A stretch of DNA of 64,000 nt. Source: Streptomyces sp. ITFR-16 (GTDB taxonomy: Bacteria; Actinomycetota; Actinomycetes; Streptomycetales; Streptomycetaceae). Shown piece by piece: positions 1-9,610 of the stretch (its first letter is position 1; every line of letters starts with the position of its first letter). The notes below the pieces were generated by a model. That model saw nothing but the letters and a program-made list of their open reading frames with translations. It was not told the DNA's origin and ran no database searches. A program made the translations under genes and the position numbers. The stretch is taken from the NCBI RefSeq assembly GCF_031844705.1, contig NZ_CP134609.1:5456001-5520000 (forward strand). Direction: 5' to 3'.

Positions 1-96
1 TTAGGGTCCATGAATAGGAAGGGTCGGGGAGTCCCGGCCCACCCGGTACGAAGACGCTGAGACGGCCGGAGCCGTCAGAGACGAGCAGGTGGATAC

Positions 97-714
97 GTGA
101 CGAATCTGATGCCCTACGCCGCCGGAGAGCCGTCCCTCGGTGGAGGCCTCGGTGACCAGGTCTACAGCCGACTGCTCGGCGAGCGCATCATCTTCCTCGG
201 TCAGCAGGTCGACGATGACATCGCCAACAAGATCACCGCACAGCTGCTTCTCCTTGCCGCCGAGCCGGACAAGGACATCTACCTCTACATCAACAGCCCC
301 GGCGGTTCGGTGACGGCGGGCATGGCGGTCTACGACACCATGCAGTACATCCCGAACGACGTGGTCACCATCGGTATGGGCATGGCGGCCTCGATGGGCC
401 AGTTCCTGCTCACCGGCGGCACCGCCGGCAAGCGCTTCGCGCTCCCGAACACCGACATCCTCATGCACCAGGGCTCGGCCGGCATCGGCGGTACGGCTTC
501 GGACATCAAGATCCAGGCCCAGTACCTGCTGCGCACCAAGCAGCGGATGGCGGAGATCACCGCCCGCCACTCCGGCCAGACCGTGGAGACGATCATCCGC
601 GACGGCGACCGCGACCGCTGGTACACCGCGGAGGAGGCCAAGGACTACGGCCTCATCGACGAGATCATCACGATCGCATCGGGCGTTCCGGGCGGCGGCG
701 GCACCGGCGCCTGA
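97..714 (+). CDS. clpP1: ATP-dependent Clp protease proteolytic subunit 1
   Basis: A serine peptidase that forms the barrel of the Clp protease and degrades substrates unfolded by ClpX or ClpC in the cytoplasm. The 205 residues cover the whole ClpP fold. The triad is visible: Ser99 in MAASMGQ, His124 in ILMHQ and Asp173 in DRDRW, with the 25- and 49-residue spacings usual for ClpP. The INSPGGSV loop that builds the oxyanion site is at 65-72. The GTG start at 97 has an AGGTGG ribosome site just upstream. A second ClpP follows after 94 bases and clpX after that, so the three probably act together. Only 96 bases precede the gene in this window and I see no clear promoter or ClgR-type operator in them. 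Identification is secure. Confidence 0.97.
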   Translation: MTNLMPYAAGEPSLGGGLGDQVYSRLLGERIIFLGQQVDDDIANKITAQLLLLAAEPDKDIYLYINSPGGSVTAGMAVYDTMQYIPNDVVTIGMGMAASMGQFLLTGGTAGKRFALPNTDILMHQGSAGIGGTASDIKIQAQYLLRTKQRMAEITARHSGQTVETIIRDGDRDRWYTAEEAKDYGLIDEIITIASGVPGGGGTGA

Positions 715-731
715 TCCGGTCCCACCGGATC
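713..731. other. intercistronic hairpin between clpP1 and clpP2
   Basis: GATCCGGT, a three-base CCC loop and ACCGGATC form a perfect 8-bp stem that begins within the clpP1 stop codon. It could stabilise the upstream message or slow ribosomes. It is too short to call a terminator, and clpP2 is most simply read as co-transcribed. Confidence 0.4.
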
Positions 732-808
732 ACGACGCACCGCACCGCGCATCTCTCGTACGCCGAGACACCCAGCCACAGAACGCCACCAGGATGGTGA
801 ACACCCAC

Positions 809-1477
809 ATGAACAACTTCTCCGGCGCCTCCGCGAGCGGCCTCTACACCGGCCCGCAGGTGGACAACCGCTACATCGTCCCGCGCTTCGTGGAGCGCAC
901 CTCGCAGGGCGTGCGCGAGTACGACCCGTACGCGAAGCTCTTCGAGGAGCGCGTGATCTTCCTCGGCGTGCAGATCGACGACGCGTCCGCCAACGACGTC
1001 ATGGCGCAGCTGCTGTGCCTGGAGTCGATGGACCCGGACCGGGACATCTCCATCTACATCAACAGCCCCGGCGGCTCGTTCACCGCGCTCACCGCGATCT
1101 ACGACACGATGCAGTTCGTGAAGCCGGACATCCAGACGGTCTGCATGGGCCAGGCGGCCTCCGCCGCCGCGGTGCTGCTCGCCGCAGGCACCCCGGGCAA
1201 GCGCATGGCGCTGCCCAACGCCCGTGTCCTGATCCACCAGCCGTCCTCGCAGACCGGCCGTGAGCAGCTCTCCGACCTGGAGATCGCGGCCAACGAGATC
1301 CTGCGGATGCGGACCCAGCTGGAGGAGCTGCTGGCGAAGCACTCCACCACGCCGATCGACAAGATCCGTGACGACATCGAGCGCGACAAGATCCTGACCG
1401 CCGAGGACGCCCTGGCCTACGGTCTGGTCGACCAGATCGTCTCGACCCGCAAGAGCGCGGCCGGAGCGGCCGCCTGA
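809..1477 (+). CDS. clpP2: ATP-dependent Clp protease proteolytic subunit 2
   Basis: The second ClpP paralogue, expected to form mixed or stacked rings with ClpP1. From the chosen start it has 222 residues with the triad Ser118 (GQAASAA), His143 (VLIHQ) and Asp193 (ERDKIL). It differs from ClpP1 by a longer N-terminal segment of about 40 residues before the core. I chose the ATG at 809 because GGTGA lies 8 bases upstream. In-frame ATG 794 and GTG 797 are possible, but an AGG directly abutting 794 is a poor ribosome site. clpX follows after 157 bases, enough room for its own promoter. Streptomycetes commonly carry this clpP1P2 pair. Confidence 0.96.
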   Translation: MNNFSGASASGLYTGPQVDNRYIVPRFVERTSQGVREYDPYAKLFEERVIFLGVQIDDASANDVMAQLLCLESMDPDRDISIYINSPGGSFTALTAIYDTMQFVKPDIQTVCMGQAASAAAVLLAAGTPGKRMALPNARVLIHQPSSQTGREQLSDLEIAANEILRMRTQLEELLAKHSTTPIDKIRDDIERDKILTAEDALAYGLVDQIVSTRKSAAGAAA

Positions 1478-1634
1478 CGTCGGCCTTTACCCCTTGGTAC
1501 GGCAGGGTCACCCGGTCTCGGCCGTGTGAACCGTGCCAAGGGGGGCCCGCATGGGGGGCCAGGCAAGGTACCGTCGGATAGAGGCACCAGGAGCCGCTGA
1601 ACCAGGCGTCTCCCAGGCGAAGGGGAAGCACCTC

Positions 1635-2933
<1,299 letters not shown>

Positions 2934-2954
2934 CTGCTGCGCAGTAGACACGTA

Positions 2955-3002
2955 CGCGAAGGGGCGCCCCGGCCGGATGAACCGGCGGGGCGCCCCTTCG
3001 CG
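2955..3002. terminator. bidirectional terminator between clpX and a convergent gene
   Basis: An inverted repeat of about 21 bp (CGCGAAGGGGCGCCCCG and its complement, extended by CCGG pairs with one bulged base) around a short loop. It sits between clpX and the stop codon of the gene on the opposite strand, so it can serve both. There is no U-run, as is common in Streptomyces. Confidence 0.85.
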
Positions 3003-3011
3003 TTGCGTGGG

Positions 3012-4010
3012 TCAGATCTTGGTGCGGGAGGTGTTGTAGAGCGTGGCGGCGACGCCGGCCAGCTCGTCCTGCGGCATCGGCTGGTTCTTCATGGCGAGAC
3101 CCATGTCGATACCGGTGACGATGCCGACCGTGCTGTAGTCGGCCCAGATGCAGATGGGCGCCTCGATCGTCTTCGGCCCCTTCTCGACGGAGCCGTCGCC
3201 CTCTTCGTTGTTGATCTTGACGTTCTGGCACCGCATCAGCGCGCCCTTGAAGCCGGGCGGGGTGACGTCCTTCGGCGAACCGAGCAGTTCGGCCTTGGAG
3301 TCGCTCTCGCCCTTGGTCATGTTGGCCTTGGCGCGGTCGAACGACTTGTTGATCACCGAAGCCGGGTCGCTGACCTCGCCCCAGAAGCCCTGGAGGTTGA
3401 CGAACTTCAGGCTCAGGTCCTTCTCGGAACCACCCTGGTAGTCCGCGCCGGCCCCATTGGGGTTCTTGATCCCGGCGGCCTCGGCCTTGGTCTTCTCGTC
3501 GCCGGTCAGCGGGCCGCTGCTGCTGTCGCTGCCCGAGCCCTTCTTGTACCCGTCCAGCGTCGCCGCCGGCGTCAGCTTGTACCCCTTGGTGGAGTCGGCG
3601 ACATCGCTGTTGCTGGCGCCCCCGCCCGACGTCAGGAAGTACACGCCGCCGCCGATGACCGCGAGGGCCACGACGACGGCGCCCACGATCAGGCCCGTCT
3701 TCTTCTTCGGCTGGCCGGCCGGGGGGAACGGGGGCTGCTGGCCGTAGACCGGCTGGCCGCCGTACGGGGGCGTGGGGGGCTGCTGGCCGTACGGGCCGGG
3801 CTGCTGGGCCTGCGGGTAGCCGTAACCCGGCTGGGGCTGCTGCTGGGGCGGAACGCCCTGGGGGGCCTGCTGCGGGTAGCCGTAACCGGGCTGACCCTGC
3901 GGCGGGCCCTGCGGCGGCGGGCCGCCGTAGGGGCCCGGCTGCTGGCCGTACGGTCCGGGCTGGCCCTGCGGCGGCTGCCCACCGTACGGGCCCGGCTGGT
4001 TGTAGCTCAT
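3012..4010 (-). CDS. proline/glycine/glutamine-rich single-pass membrane protein
   Basis: A 332-residue protein of unknown function. Residues 1-100 are low-complexity repeats of PGPYGQQ, QPGYGYPQ and similar. A KKK stop-transfer cluster and one membrane span follow at about 105-126. The remaining 200 or so residues should be outside the cell; they contain only two cysteines (RCQN and PICIW), which could form a disulfide. Streptomycetes have many proteins of this design, with a Pro/Gln-rich cytoplasmic tail, one span and a secreted domain. I chose ATG 4010 because AGGGGA lies 8 bases upstream; an earlier ATG would read through promoter-like sequence. It converges with clpX and diverges from valS. 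No catalytic motif is recognised. Confidence 0.85.
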   Translation of the reverse strand: MSYNQPGPYGGQPPQGQPGPYGQQPGPYGGPPPQGPPQGQPGYGYPQQAPQGVPPQQQPQPGYGYPQAQQPGPYGQQPPTPPYGGQPVYGQQPPFPPAGQPKKKTGLIVGAVVVALAVIGGGVYFLTSGGGASNSDVADSTKGYKLTPAATLDGYKKGSGSDSSSGPLTGDEKTKAEAAGIKNPNGAGADYQGGSEKDLSLKFVNLQGFWGEVSDPASVINKSFDRAKANMTKGESDSKAELLGSPKDVTPPGFKGALMRCQNVKINNEEGDGSVEKGPKTIEAPICIWADYSTVGIVTGIDMGLAMKNQPMPQDELAGVAATLYNTSRTKI

Positions 4011-4137
4011 CTGCGGTGTCCCCTGTTCGTCATGCTTACGCGTTCCGAACATCCTGACGGAAGGCCCGTCCGCGTGGACCACCGGGAGGTACACCGTTAC
4101 CGAACAAACCGGTTTCAGTGCATGACTGTGACGGCCC

Positions 4138-4150
4138 TAAACTGTGCGAC
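4138..4150 (+). promoter_or_regulatory. -10 element of valS, likely leaderless
   Basis: TAAACT at 4138-4143 is followed after 7 bases by the valS GTG. Transcription should therefore begin at or next to the start codon. No ribosome site is present. The -35 region is weak (TTTCAG near 4113). Confidence 0.6.
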
Positions 4151-6772
4151 GTGACCGAGAACGCAGCGCAGCAGCCAGCCAGCAACCCCGAACTGCCGAC
4201 CCAGTACACGCCGGCCGATGTAGAGGGGAAGCTGTACGAGCGCTGGGTAGAACGCGGTTACTTCGAGGCGGACGAGCACAGCGACAAGCCGCCGTACTCG
4301 ATCGTCATCCCGCCGCCCAACGTCACCGGCTCCCTGCACCTGGGGCACGCCTTCGAGCACACGCTGATCGACGCCCTCGTCCGCCGCAAGCGGATGCAGG
4401 GCTTCGAGGCGCTCTACCAGCCCGGCATGGACCACGCCGGCATCGCCACCCAGAACGTCGTCGAGCGCGAGCTCGCCAAGGAGGGCAAGTCCCGCCACGA
4501 CCTGGGCCGCGAGGCCTTCGTCGAGCGCGTCTGGCAGTGGAAGAGCGAGTCCGGCGGCCAGATCTCCGGACAGATGCGCCGCCTCGGCGAGGGCGTCGCC
4601 TGGTCCCGCGAGCGCTTCACCATGGACGAGGGCCTGTCCGAGGCCGTCCAGACCGTCTTCAAGCGGATGTACGACGACGGGCTGATCTACCGCGCCGAGC
4701 GCATCATCAACTGGTGCCCCCGCTGTCTCACCGCGATCTCCGACATCGAGGTCGAGTACCAGGAGGACGACGGCGAGCTCGTCTCCATGGTCTACGGCGA
4801 GGGCGACGCGACCATCGTCGTCGCCACGACCCGCGCCGAGACGATGCTGGGTGACACCGCGGTCGCCGTCCACCCCGACGACGAGCGCTACCGGCACCTG
4901 GTCGGCAAGCAGATCAAGCTGCCGCTGACCGACCGTACGATCCCGGTCGTCGCCGACCACCACGTCGACCCCGCCTTCGGCACCGGCGCCGTCAAGGTGA
5001 CCCCGGCGCACGACCCGAACGACTTCGAGATCGGCAAGCGCCACGACCTGCCGTTCCTCACCGTCCTGGACGAGCGCGCCGTCATCACCGTCCCCGGCCC
5101 GTTCCAGGGCCTGGACCGGCTGGAGGCCCGCTCCGCGATCGTCGCCGCCCTGCGCGCCGACGGCCGGATCGTCGCCGAGAAGCGGCCGTACGTCCACTCC
5201 GTCGGGCACTGCTCCCGCTGCAAGACGACCATCGAGCCCCGGCTCTCGCTCCAGTGGTGGGTCAAGGTCGAACCGCTCGCCAAGGCGGCCGGTGACGCCG
5301 TCCGCGACGGCAAGGTCAAGATCCACCCGCAGGAGATGGAGAAGCGCTACTTCGACTGGGTCGACAACCTCCACGACTGGACCATCTCGCGCCAGCTCTG
5401 GTGGGGCCACCGCATCCCCGTCTGGTACGGCCCGAACGGCGAGGTCGTCTGCGTCGGACCGGACGACGAGGCCCCGGCCGGCGAGGGCTGGACGCAGGAC
5501 AGCGACGTCCTGGACACCTGGTTCTCCTCCGGCCTGTGGCCGTTCTCCACGCTCGGCTGGCCCGAACAGACCGACAGCCTCGCGAAGTTCTACCCGAACT
5601 CCGTTCTCGTCACCGGCTACGACATCCTCTTCTTCTGGGTCGCCCGGATGATGATGTTCGGCCTCTACGTCAACGACGGCGTCCCGCCCTTCGAGACGAT
5701 CGTCCTGCACGGGATGGTCCGCGACGAGCACGGCAAGAAGATGTCGAAGTCCTTCGGCAACGTGGTCAACCCGCTGGACTGGATGGACAAGTACGGCTCC
5801 GACGCGCTCCGGTTCACCCTGGCGCGCGGTGCCAATCCCGGTGTCGACGTCCCGATCGGCGAGGAGTGGGTCCAGGGTTCCGCCAAGTTCTCCAACAAGA
5901 TCTGGAACGCCACCCGCTTCGCCCTGATGAACGGCGCCACCGTCGAGGGCGAACTGCCGTCCGCCGACGAGATGTCGGTGACCGACCGCTGGATCCTGTC
6001 CCGCCTCAACAAGACGGTCGCCGAAGTCGACGCGTACTACGACGACTTCCAGTTCTCCAAGCTCAGCGAGGCGCTCCGGCACTTCGCCTGGGACGAGGTC
6101 TTCGACTGGTACGTCGAGCTGTCCAAGACCACGTTCTTCGGCGGCGGCCGCCCGGCGGAGGTCTCCGGCCGGGTCCTGGGCGAGGTCCTCGACGTGATGC
6201 TGCGCCTGCTGCACCCCGTCGTTCCCTTCGTCACCGAGACGCTCTGGACCGCGCTCACCGGCAAGGAGTCCGTCGTCATCGCCGACTGGCCGACCGACTC
6301 CGGCTTCCGCGACGACGCCGCCGAGCGGGAGATCGAGCTCGTCCAGCAGGTCGTCACCGAGGTCCGCCGTTTCCGCTCCGACCAGGGTCTCCAGCCCGGT
6401 CAGAAGGTTCCGGCCGAACTCGTCCTGACCGGCACCGCGCTCGCCCCGCACGAGGCGGCCATCCGCCAGCTGCTGCGTCTGCAGCCGGCCGGTGACGGCT
6501 TCCACGCCACCGCCTCGCTGCCCGTCGCGGGCGCCACGGTCGCGCTCGACCTGTCCGGCACGATCGACATCGAGGCCGAGCGCAAGCGCCTGACGAAGGA
6601 CCTGGAGGCCGCGCAGAAGGAGAAGGCGCAGGCCACCGGGAAGCTCGGCAACGAGGCGTTCCTGGCCAAGGCCCCGGACAACGTGGTCGACAAGATCCGT
6701 GGCCGGCTCACCAAGGCCGAGGCCGACATCGAGCGGATCGGCAGCCAGCTGGCGGCCCTGCCGCAGAGCTGA
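4151..6772 (+). CDS. valS: valyl-tRNA synthetase
   Basis: Charges tRNA-Val with valine using ATP, in the cytoplasm. The 873-residue class I synthetase has the signature HLGH at 63-66 within PPPNVTGSLHLGHAF and KMSKS at 530-534. The editing domain (CP1) lies between them, followed by an anticodon-binding domain and a C-terminal coiled arm rich in Lys and Glu (about 800-870). The GTG at 4151 is chosen because a -10 box ends 7 bases before it, and an earlier in-frame GTG at 4118 would lie inside the promoter. The gene is followed by a perfect 18-bp terminator. No T-box or leader peptide is visible upstream. Confidence 0.97.
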   Translation: MTENAAQQPASNPELPTQYTPADVEGKLYERWVERGYFEADEHSDKPPYSIVIPPPNVTGSLHLGHAFEHTLIDALVRRKRMQGFEALYQPGMDHAGIATQNVVERELAKEGKSRHDLGREAFVERVWQWKSESGGQISGQMRRLGEGVAWSRERFTMDEGLSEAVQTVFKRMYDDGLIYRAERIINWCPRCLTAISDIEVEYQEDDGELVSMVYGEGDATIVVATTRAETMLGDTAVAVHPDDERYRHLVGKQIKLPLTDRTIPVVADHHVDPAFGTGAVKVTPAHDPNDFEIGKRHDLPFLTVLDERAVITVPGPFQGLDRLEARSAIVAALRADGRIVAEKRPYVHSVGHCSRCKTTIEPRLSLQWWVKVEPLAKAAGDAVRDGKVKIHPQEMEKRYFDWVDNLHDWTISRQLWWGHRIPVWYGPNGEVVCVGPDDEAPAGEGWTQDSDVLDTWFSSGLWPFSTLGWPEQTDSLAKFYPNSVLVTGYDILFFWVARMMMFGLYVNDGVPPFETIVLHGMVRDEHGKKMSKSFGNVVNPLDWMDKYGSDALRFTLARGANPGVDVPIGEEWVQGSAKFSNKIWNATRFALMNGATVEGELPSADEMSVTDRWILSRLNKTVAEVDAYYDDFQFSKLSEALRHFAWDEVFDWYVELSKTTFFGGGRPAEVSGRVLGEVLDVMLRLLHPVVPFVTETLWTALTGKESVVIADWPTDSGFRDDAAEREIELVQQVVTEVRRFRSDQGLQPGQKVPAELVLTGTALAPHEAAIRQLLRLQPAGDGFHATASLPVAGATVALDLSGTIDIEAERKRLTKDLEAAQKEKAQATGKLGNEAFLAKAPDNVVDKIRGRLTKAEADIERIGSQLAALPQS

Positions 6773-6785
6773 CCGCCGGAGCGCA

Positions 6786-6827
6786 CGGAGCCCCCGCACC
6801 CCTCGGCCAAGGGGTGCGGGGGCTCCG
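6786..6827. terminator. terminator after valS
   Basis: A perfect 18-bp stem (CGGAGCCCCCGCACCCCT and its complement) with a six-base loop, 13 bases after the valS stop codon. It separates valS from the folC promoter. Confidence 0.88.
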
Positions 6828-6874
6828 CCGTACCGCCGGCGCCGGGCGCTGCGCGCGATGTCCGTGCTCATCCG

Positions 6875-6886
6875 TAGACTGGCCCC
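6875..6886 (+). promoter_or_regulatory. -10 element of folC, likely leaderless
   Basis: TAGACT at 6875-6880 ends 6 bases before the GTG start of folC, and no Shine-Dalgarno sequence is present. This arrangement predicts a leaderless message. Confidence 0.65.
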
Positions 6887-8410
6887 GTGAGTGAGCCCCG
6901 CCCTTCCGACCGGCACGACGCGTCCGACTCCGACGAGACCTTCGCGGAGATCGTCGACGAAGCGACCCAGCGCGACCCCGACCTGGCGGTGATCGAGGCC
7001 GGGAGCCGCACGCTGCGCGCCGCCTCCGGGCCGCCCCAGGGGGACGAGGTCCCGGCCCGCCCCGCCGACCCCGAGGTGGACAAGGCGCTGCGGGAGGTGG
7101 AGCAGGAGCTCGCCGGGCGCTGGGGCGAGACCAAGCTGGAGCCGTCCGTGACGCGCATCGCCGCGCTGATGGACGTGCTCGGCGAGCCGCAGCGCGCCTA
7201 CCCCTCGATCCACATCACCGGGACCAACGGCAAGACGAGCACCGCCCGCATGATCGAGGCGCTGCTCGGCGCCTTCGACCTGCGGACCGGGCGCTACACC
7301 TCGCCGCACGTCCAGTCGATCACCGAGCGGATCAGCCTGGACGGCGCGCCGATGGACCCCGAGCGGTTCATCGAGACGTACCGGGACATCAAGCCGTACG
7401 TCGAGATGGTCGACGCCCAGCAGCCCTACCGGCTCTCCTTCTTCGAGGTGCTCACCGGCATGGCGTACGCGGCCTTCGCCGACGCGCCGGTCGATGTCGC
7501 CGTCGTCGAGGTCGGCATGGGCGGCAGCTGGGACGCGACCAACGTGATCGACTCCTCGGTCGCCGTCGTCACGCCCATCTCGCTGGACCACACCGACCGG
7601 CTCGGCTCCACTCCCGGCGAGATCGCGGGGGAGAAGGCCGGGATCATCAAGCAGGGCGCCACGGTCATCCTCGCCCAGCAGCCCGTCGACGCGGCCCAGG
7701 TCATGCTGAAGAAGGCCGTCGAGGTCGATGCCACCGTGGCCCGCGAGGGCATGGAGTTCGGCGTCGTCTCCCGGGAGATCGCGGTCGGCGGCCAGCTGCT
7801 GACGCTGCGCGGCCTCGGCGGGGAGTACGACAACATCTTCCTTCCGCTGTACGGCGCCCACCAGGCGCACAACGCGGTGGTGGCGCTCTGCGCGGTCGAG
7901 GCATTCTTCGGGATCGGTGCCGAGCAGGCCGGATCGCTGGACGCCGACATCGTCCGCCGGGCCTTCGCCTCGGTGATCTCGCCCGGCCGCCTCGAAGTCG
8001 TCCGCTCCAGTCCGACCGTCGTCCTGGACGCCGCCCACAACCCGGCCGGCGCCCGCGCCGCGGCCGAGGGGCTCTCCGAGGCGTTCGGCTTCTCCCGGCT
8101 GATCGGCGTGGTCGGCGCCAGCGGCGACAAGGACGTCCGGGGGCTCCTGGAGGCCTTCGAGCCGATCTTCGCCGAGGTCGTCATCACCCAGAACTCCAGC
8201 GGCCGGGCGATGGACGCCGACGCCCTGGCCGCCGTCGCCGTCGAGGTCTTCGGCAACGACCGCGTCCAGGTCGAGCCCCGGCTCGACGACGCGCTGGAGG
8301 CGGCGATCTTCCTCGCCGAGGAAGAGGACGAGTACGCGGGCGCCGGAGTCCTGGTGACCGGATCCGTGATCACGGTCGGCGAGGCCCGGCTGCTCCTGGG
8401 AAGGCACTGA
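6887..8410 (+). CDS. folC: folylpolyglutamate synthase / dihydrofolate synthase
   Basis: A Mur-ligase-type enzyme that adds glutamate to dihydropteroate and/or to tetrahydrofolate, an ATP-dependent step of folate metabolism. The 507-residue product has the ATP loop GTNGKT at about 112-117, the family context around SPHVQSITERI, and a C-terminal glutamate-ligase domain with LDAAHNPAG. The first 70 or so residues are acidic and low in conservation, making the protein longer than the usual 420-450 residues. The GTG start is set by the -10 box 6 bases upstream. A small membrane protein gene follows after 3 bases, so the two are probably translated together. Confidence 0.95.
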   Translation: MSEPRPSDRHDASDSDETFAEIVDEATQRDPDLAVIEAGSRTLRAASGPPQGDEVPARPADPEVDKALREVEQELAGRWGETKLEPSVTRIAALMDVLGEPQRAYPSIHITGTNGKTSTARMIEALLGAFDLRTGRYTSPHVQSITERISLDGAPMDPERFIETYRDIKPYVEMVDAQQPYRLSFFEVLTGMAYAAFADAPVDVAVVEVGMGGSWDATNVIDSSVAVVTPISLDHTDRLGSTPGEIAGEKAGIIKQGATVILAQQPVDAAQVMLKKAVEVDATVAREGMEFGVVSREIAVGGQLLTLRGLGGEYDNIFLPLYGAHQAHNAVVALCAVEAFFGIGAEQAGSLDADIVRRAFASVISPGRLEVVRSSPTVVLDAAHNPAGARAAAEGLSEAFGFSRLIGVVGASGDKDVRGLLEAFEPIFAEVVITQNSSGRAMDADALAAVAVEVFGNDRVQVEPRLDDALEAAIFLAEEEDEYAGAGVLVTGSVITVGEARLLLGRH

Positions 8411-8413
8411 CCC

Positions 8414-8779
8414 GTGCGGACGCTCTGCGCATCGACGCTGATCGGTGAGTTCTTCGTGATCGGGTTCGCCGGACTCGTCGCGATGAAGTCCGACGACCTG
8501 ACGTCCGCGACGGTCTGGACGGTGTGCGGCGCCGGGATGCTGCTCTCCGTGCTGCTCTGCGGGATGATCACCCGGCCGGGCGGCATACAGCTCGGCTGGG
8601 CGCTCCAGATCGCCCTGGTCGCCAGCGGCTTCGTCGTTCCGATGATGTTCATCCTCGGGCTGGTCTTCGGTGGCCTGTGGTGGGCCTCCGTGCACTACGG
8701 TCGCAAGATCGACGAGGTGAAGGCCCGCTGGGCGGCACAGGCCGCGCAGACGGACGCACAGGCACCGGCCGGGGGCTGA
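8414..8779 (+). CDS. small multi-pass membrane protein (DUF4233-like)
   Basis: A 121-residue hydrophobic protein with about four predicted membrane spans (residues roughly 8-24, 32-51, 58-72 and 74-92) and a charged C-terminal tail containing YGRKIDEVKARW. Its size, position after folC and sequence style match the actinobacterial DUF4233 family, whose function is unknown. The GTG start lies 3 bases after the folC stop, which indicates translational coupling. The neighbouring ndk has its own promoter and ribosome site, so this gene probably closes the folC operon. Confidence 0.85.
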   Translation: MRTLCASTLIGEFFVIGFAGLVAMKSDDLTSATVWTVCGAGMLLSVLLCGMITRPGGIQLGWALQIALVASGFVVPMMFILGLVFGGLWWASVHYGRKIDEVKARWAAQAAQTDAQAPAGG

Positions 8780-8860
8780 GCCGGGACGCGCGGGGACACG
8801 GCGGCGGTCGCTCCGGCCGGGCCCGCCAAACCCGGCCGCGACCCCGTCACCGAGCCCCTG

Positions 8861-8866
8861 TAACCT
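8861..8866 (+). promoter_or_regulatory. candidate -10 of the ndk promoter
   Basis: TAACCT at 8861-8866 lies 37 bases before the ndk ATG, leaving a leader of about 30 bases that contains the AAGGAG ribosome site. No good -35 is seen. Confidence 0.4.
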
Positions 8867-8903
8867 CGCCTCACCGCACCCGTATGCCTGCAAGGAGCCG
8901 CAC

Positions 8904-9317
8904 ATGACCCAGCGCACCCTCGTTCTTCTCAAGCCCGACGCCGTCCGTCGCGGTCTGGTCGGCGAAATCGTCGGCCGCATCGAGCGCAAGGCCGGCTGGA
9001 AGATCACGGCGCTGGAGCTGCGTACCCTGGACCGCGCCACGCTGGAGCAGCACTACGCCGAGCACGTGGGCCGCCCGTTCTACGAGCCGCTGGTCGAGTT
9101 CATGCAGTCCGGCCCGGTCGTCGCCCTGGTGGCCGAGGGCGAGCGGATCATCGAGGGCGTCCGTGCCCTGGCCGGCCCCACCGACCCGATCGCCGCCGCG
9201 CCCGGCTCCATCCGTGGCGACTTCGGCACGATCACCCGGGAGAACCTCATCCACGCCTCGGACTCCGAGGAGTCCGCAGAGCGGGAAATGAAGCTGTTCT
9301 TTCCGGGACTTTCCTGA
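8904..9317 (+). CDS. ndk: nucleoside diphosphate kinase
   Basis: Transfers the gamma phosphate of ATP to nucleoside diphosphates through a phosphohistidine and so balances the NTP and dNTP pools. The 137 residues are standard length. The phosphate-accepting histidine is His117 in ENLIHASDS, and the N-terminal LLKPDAVRRG and the GDFGT segment are conserved. The ATG has AAGGAG 6-12 bases upstream. It stands alone, with a promoter-like TAACCT upstream and a perfect 13-bp palindrome downstream. Confidence 0.97.
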   Translation: MTQRTLVLLKPDAVRRGLVGEIVGRIERKAGWKITALELRTLDRATLEQHYAEHVGRPFYEPLVEFMQSGPVVALVAEGERIIEGVRALAGPTDPIAAAPGSIRGDFGTITRENLIHASDSEESAEREMKLFFPGLS

Positions 9318-9349
9318 CCTCGGATCAGCCGAACAGCGCTCATGACCTG

Positions 9350-9375
9350 GGGCGACCGAATTAATTCGGTCGCCC
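9350..9375. terminator. perfect palindrome after ndk
   Basis: A 26-base perfect palindrome of two 13-base arms (GGGCGACCGAATT and its complement), 33 bases after the ndk stop. As RNA it would fold with a TTAA loop and act as a terminator. Its full symmetry would also suit a protein-binding site. Confidence 0.7.
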
Positions 9376-9610
9376 TTCGGCATACGGTCCCGGATCGCGG
9401 GAACGCATCCCCCCGACGTAACGTCACCATGAGTGGAACGGCCACCCGTTCTGCTCAGCATGGCGAAGGACCCTCGCGCTGTGTCGGTGCATCCGGCACT
9501 ACGATGGAAGCTTCCACGCCCGCAGCGCTCATCTCGCCTACCAAAACAAGCCATCAACGCTTTCGCTTGGGAAGGCCCGACGCATCCTCATGGGGAACAA
9601 GGGGAACTCA
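9376..9610. other. upstream region of mreB
   Basis: About 235 bases without a gene. A TACGAT at 9500-9505 is a possible -10 element but no matching -35 is found at 16-19 bases. The region ends in AAGGGGAAC, the ribosome site of mreB. I see no repeat or operator. Confidence 0.4.

Noticed and set aside
4011..4150. T-box riboswitch ahead of valS
   Set aside because: Only about 13 bases separate the -10 box from the start codon, leaving no room for a leader RNA.
4115..9040. Minus-strand open frame of about 1640 codons opposite valS, folC and ndk
   Set aside because: Shadow of strongly biased plus-strand genes; the product is Asp/Val/Gly-rich without domains.
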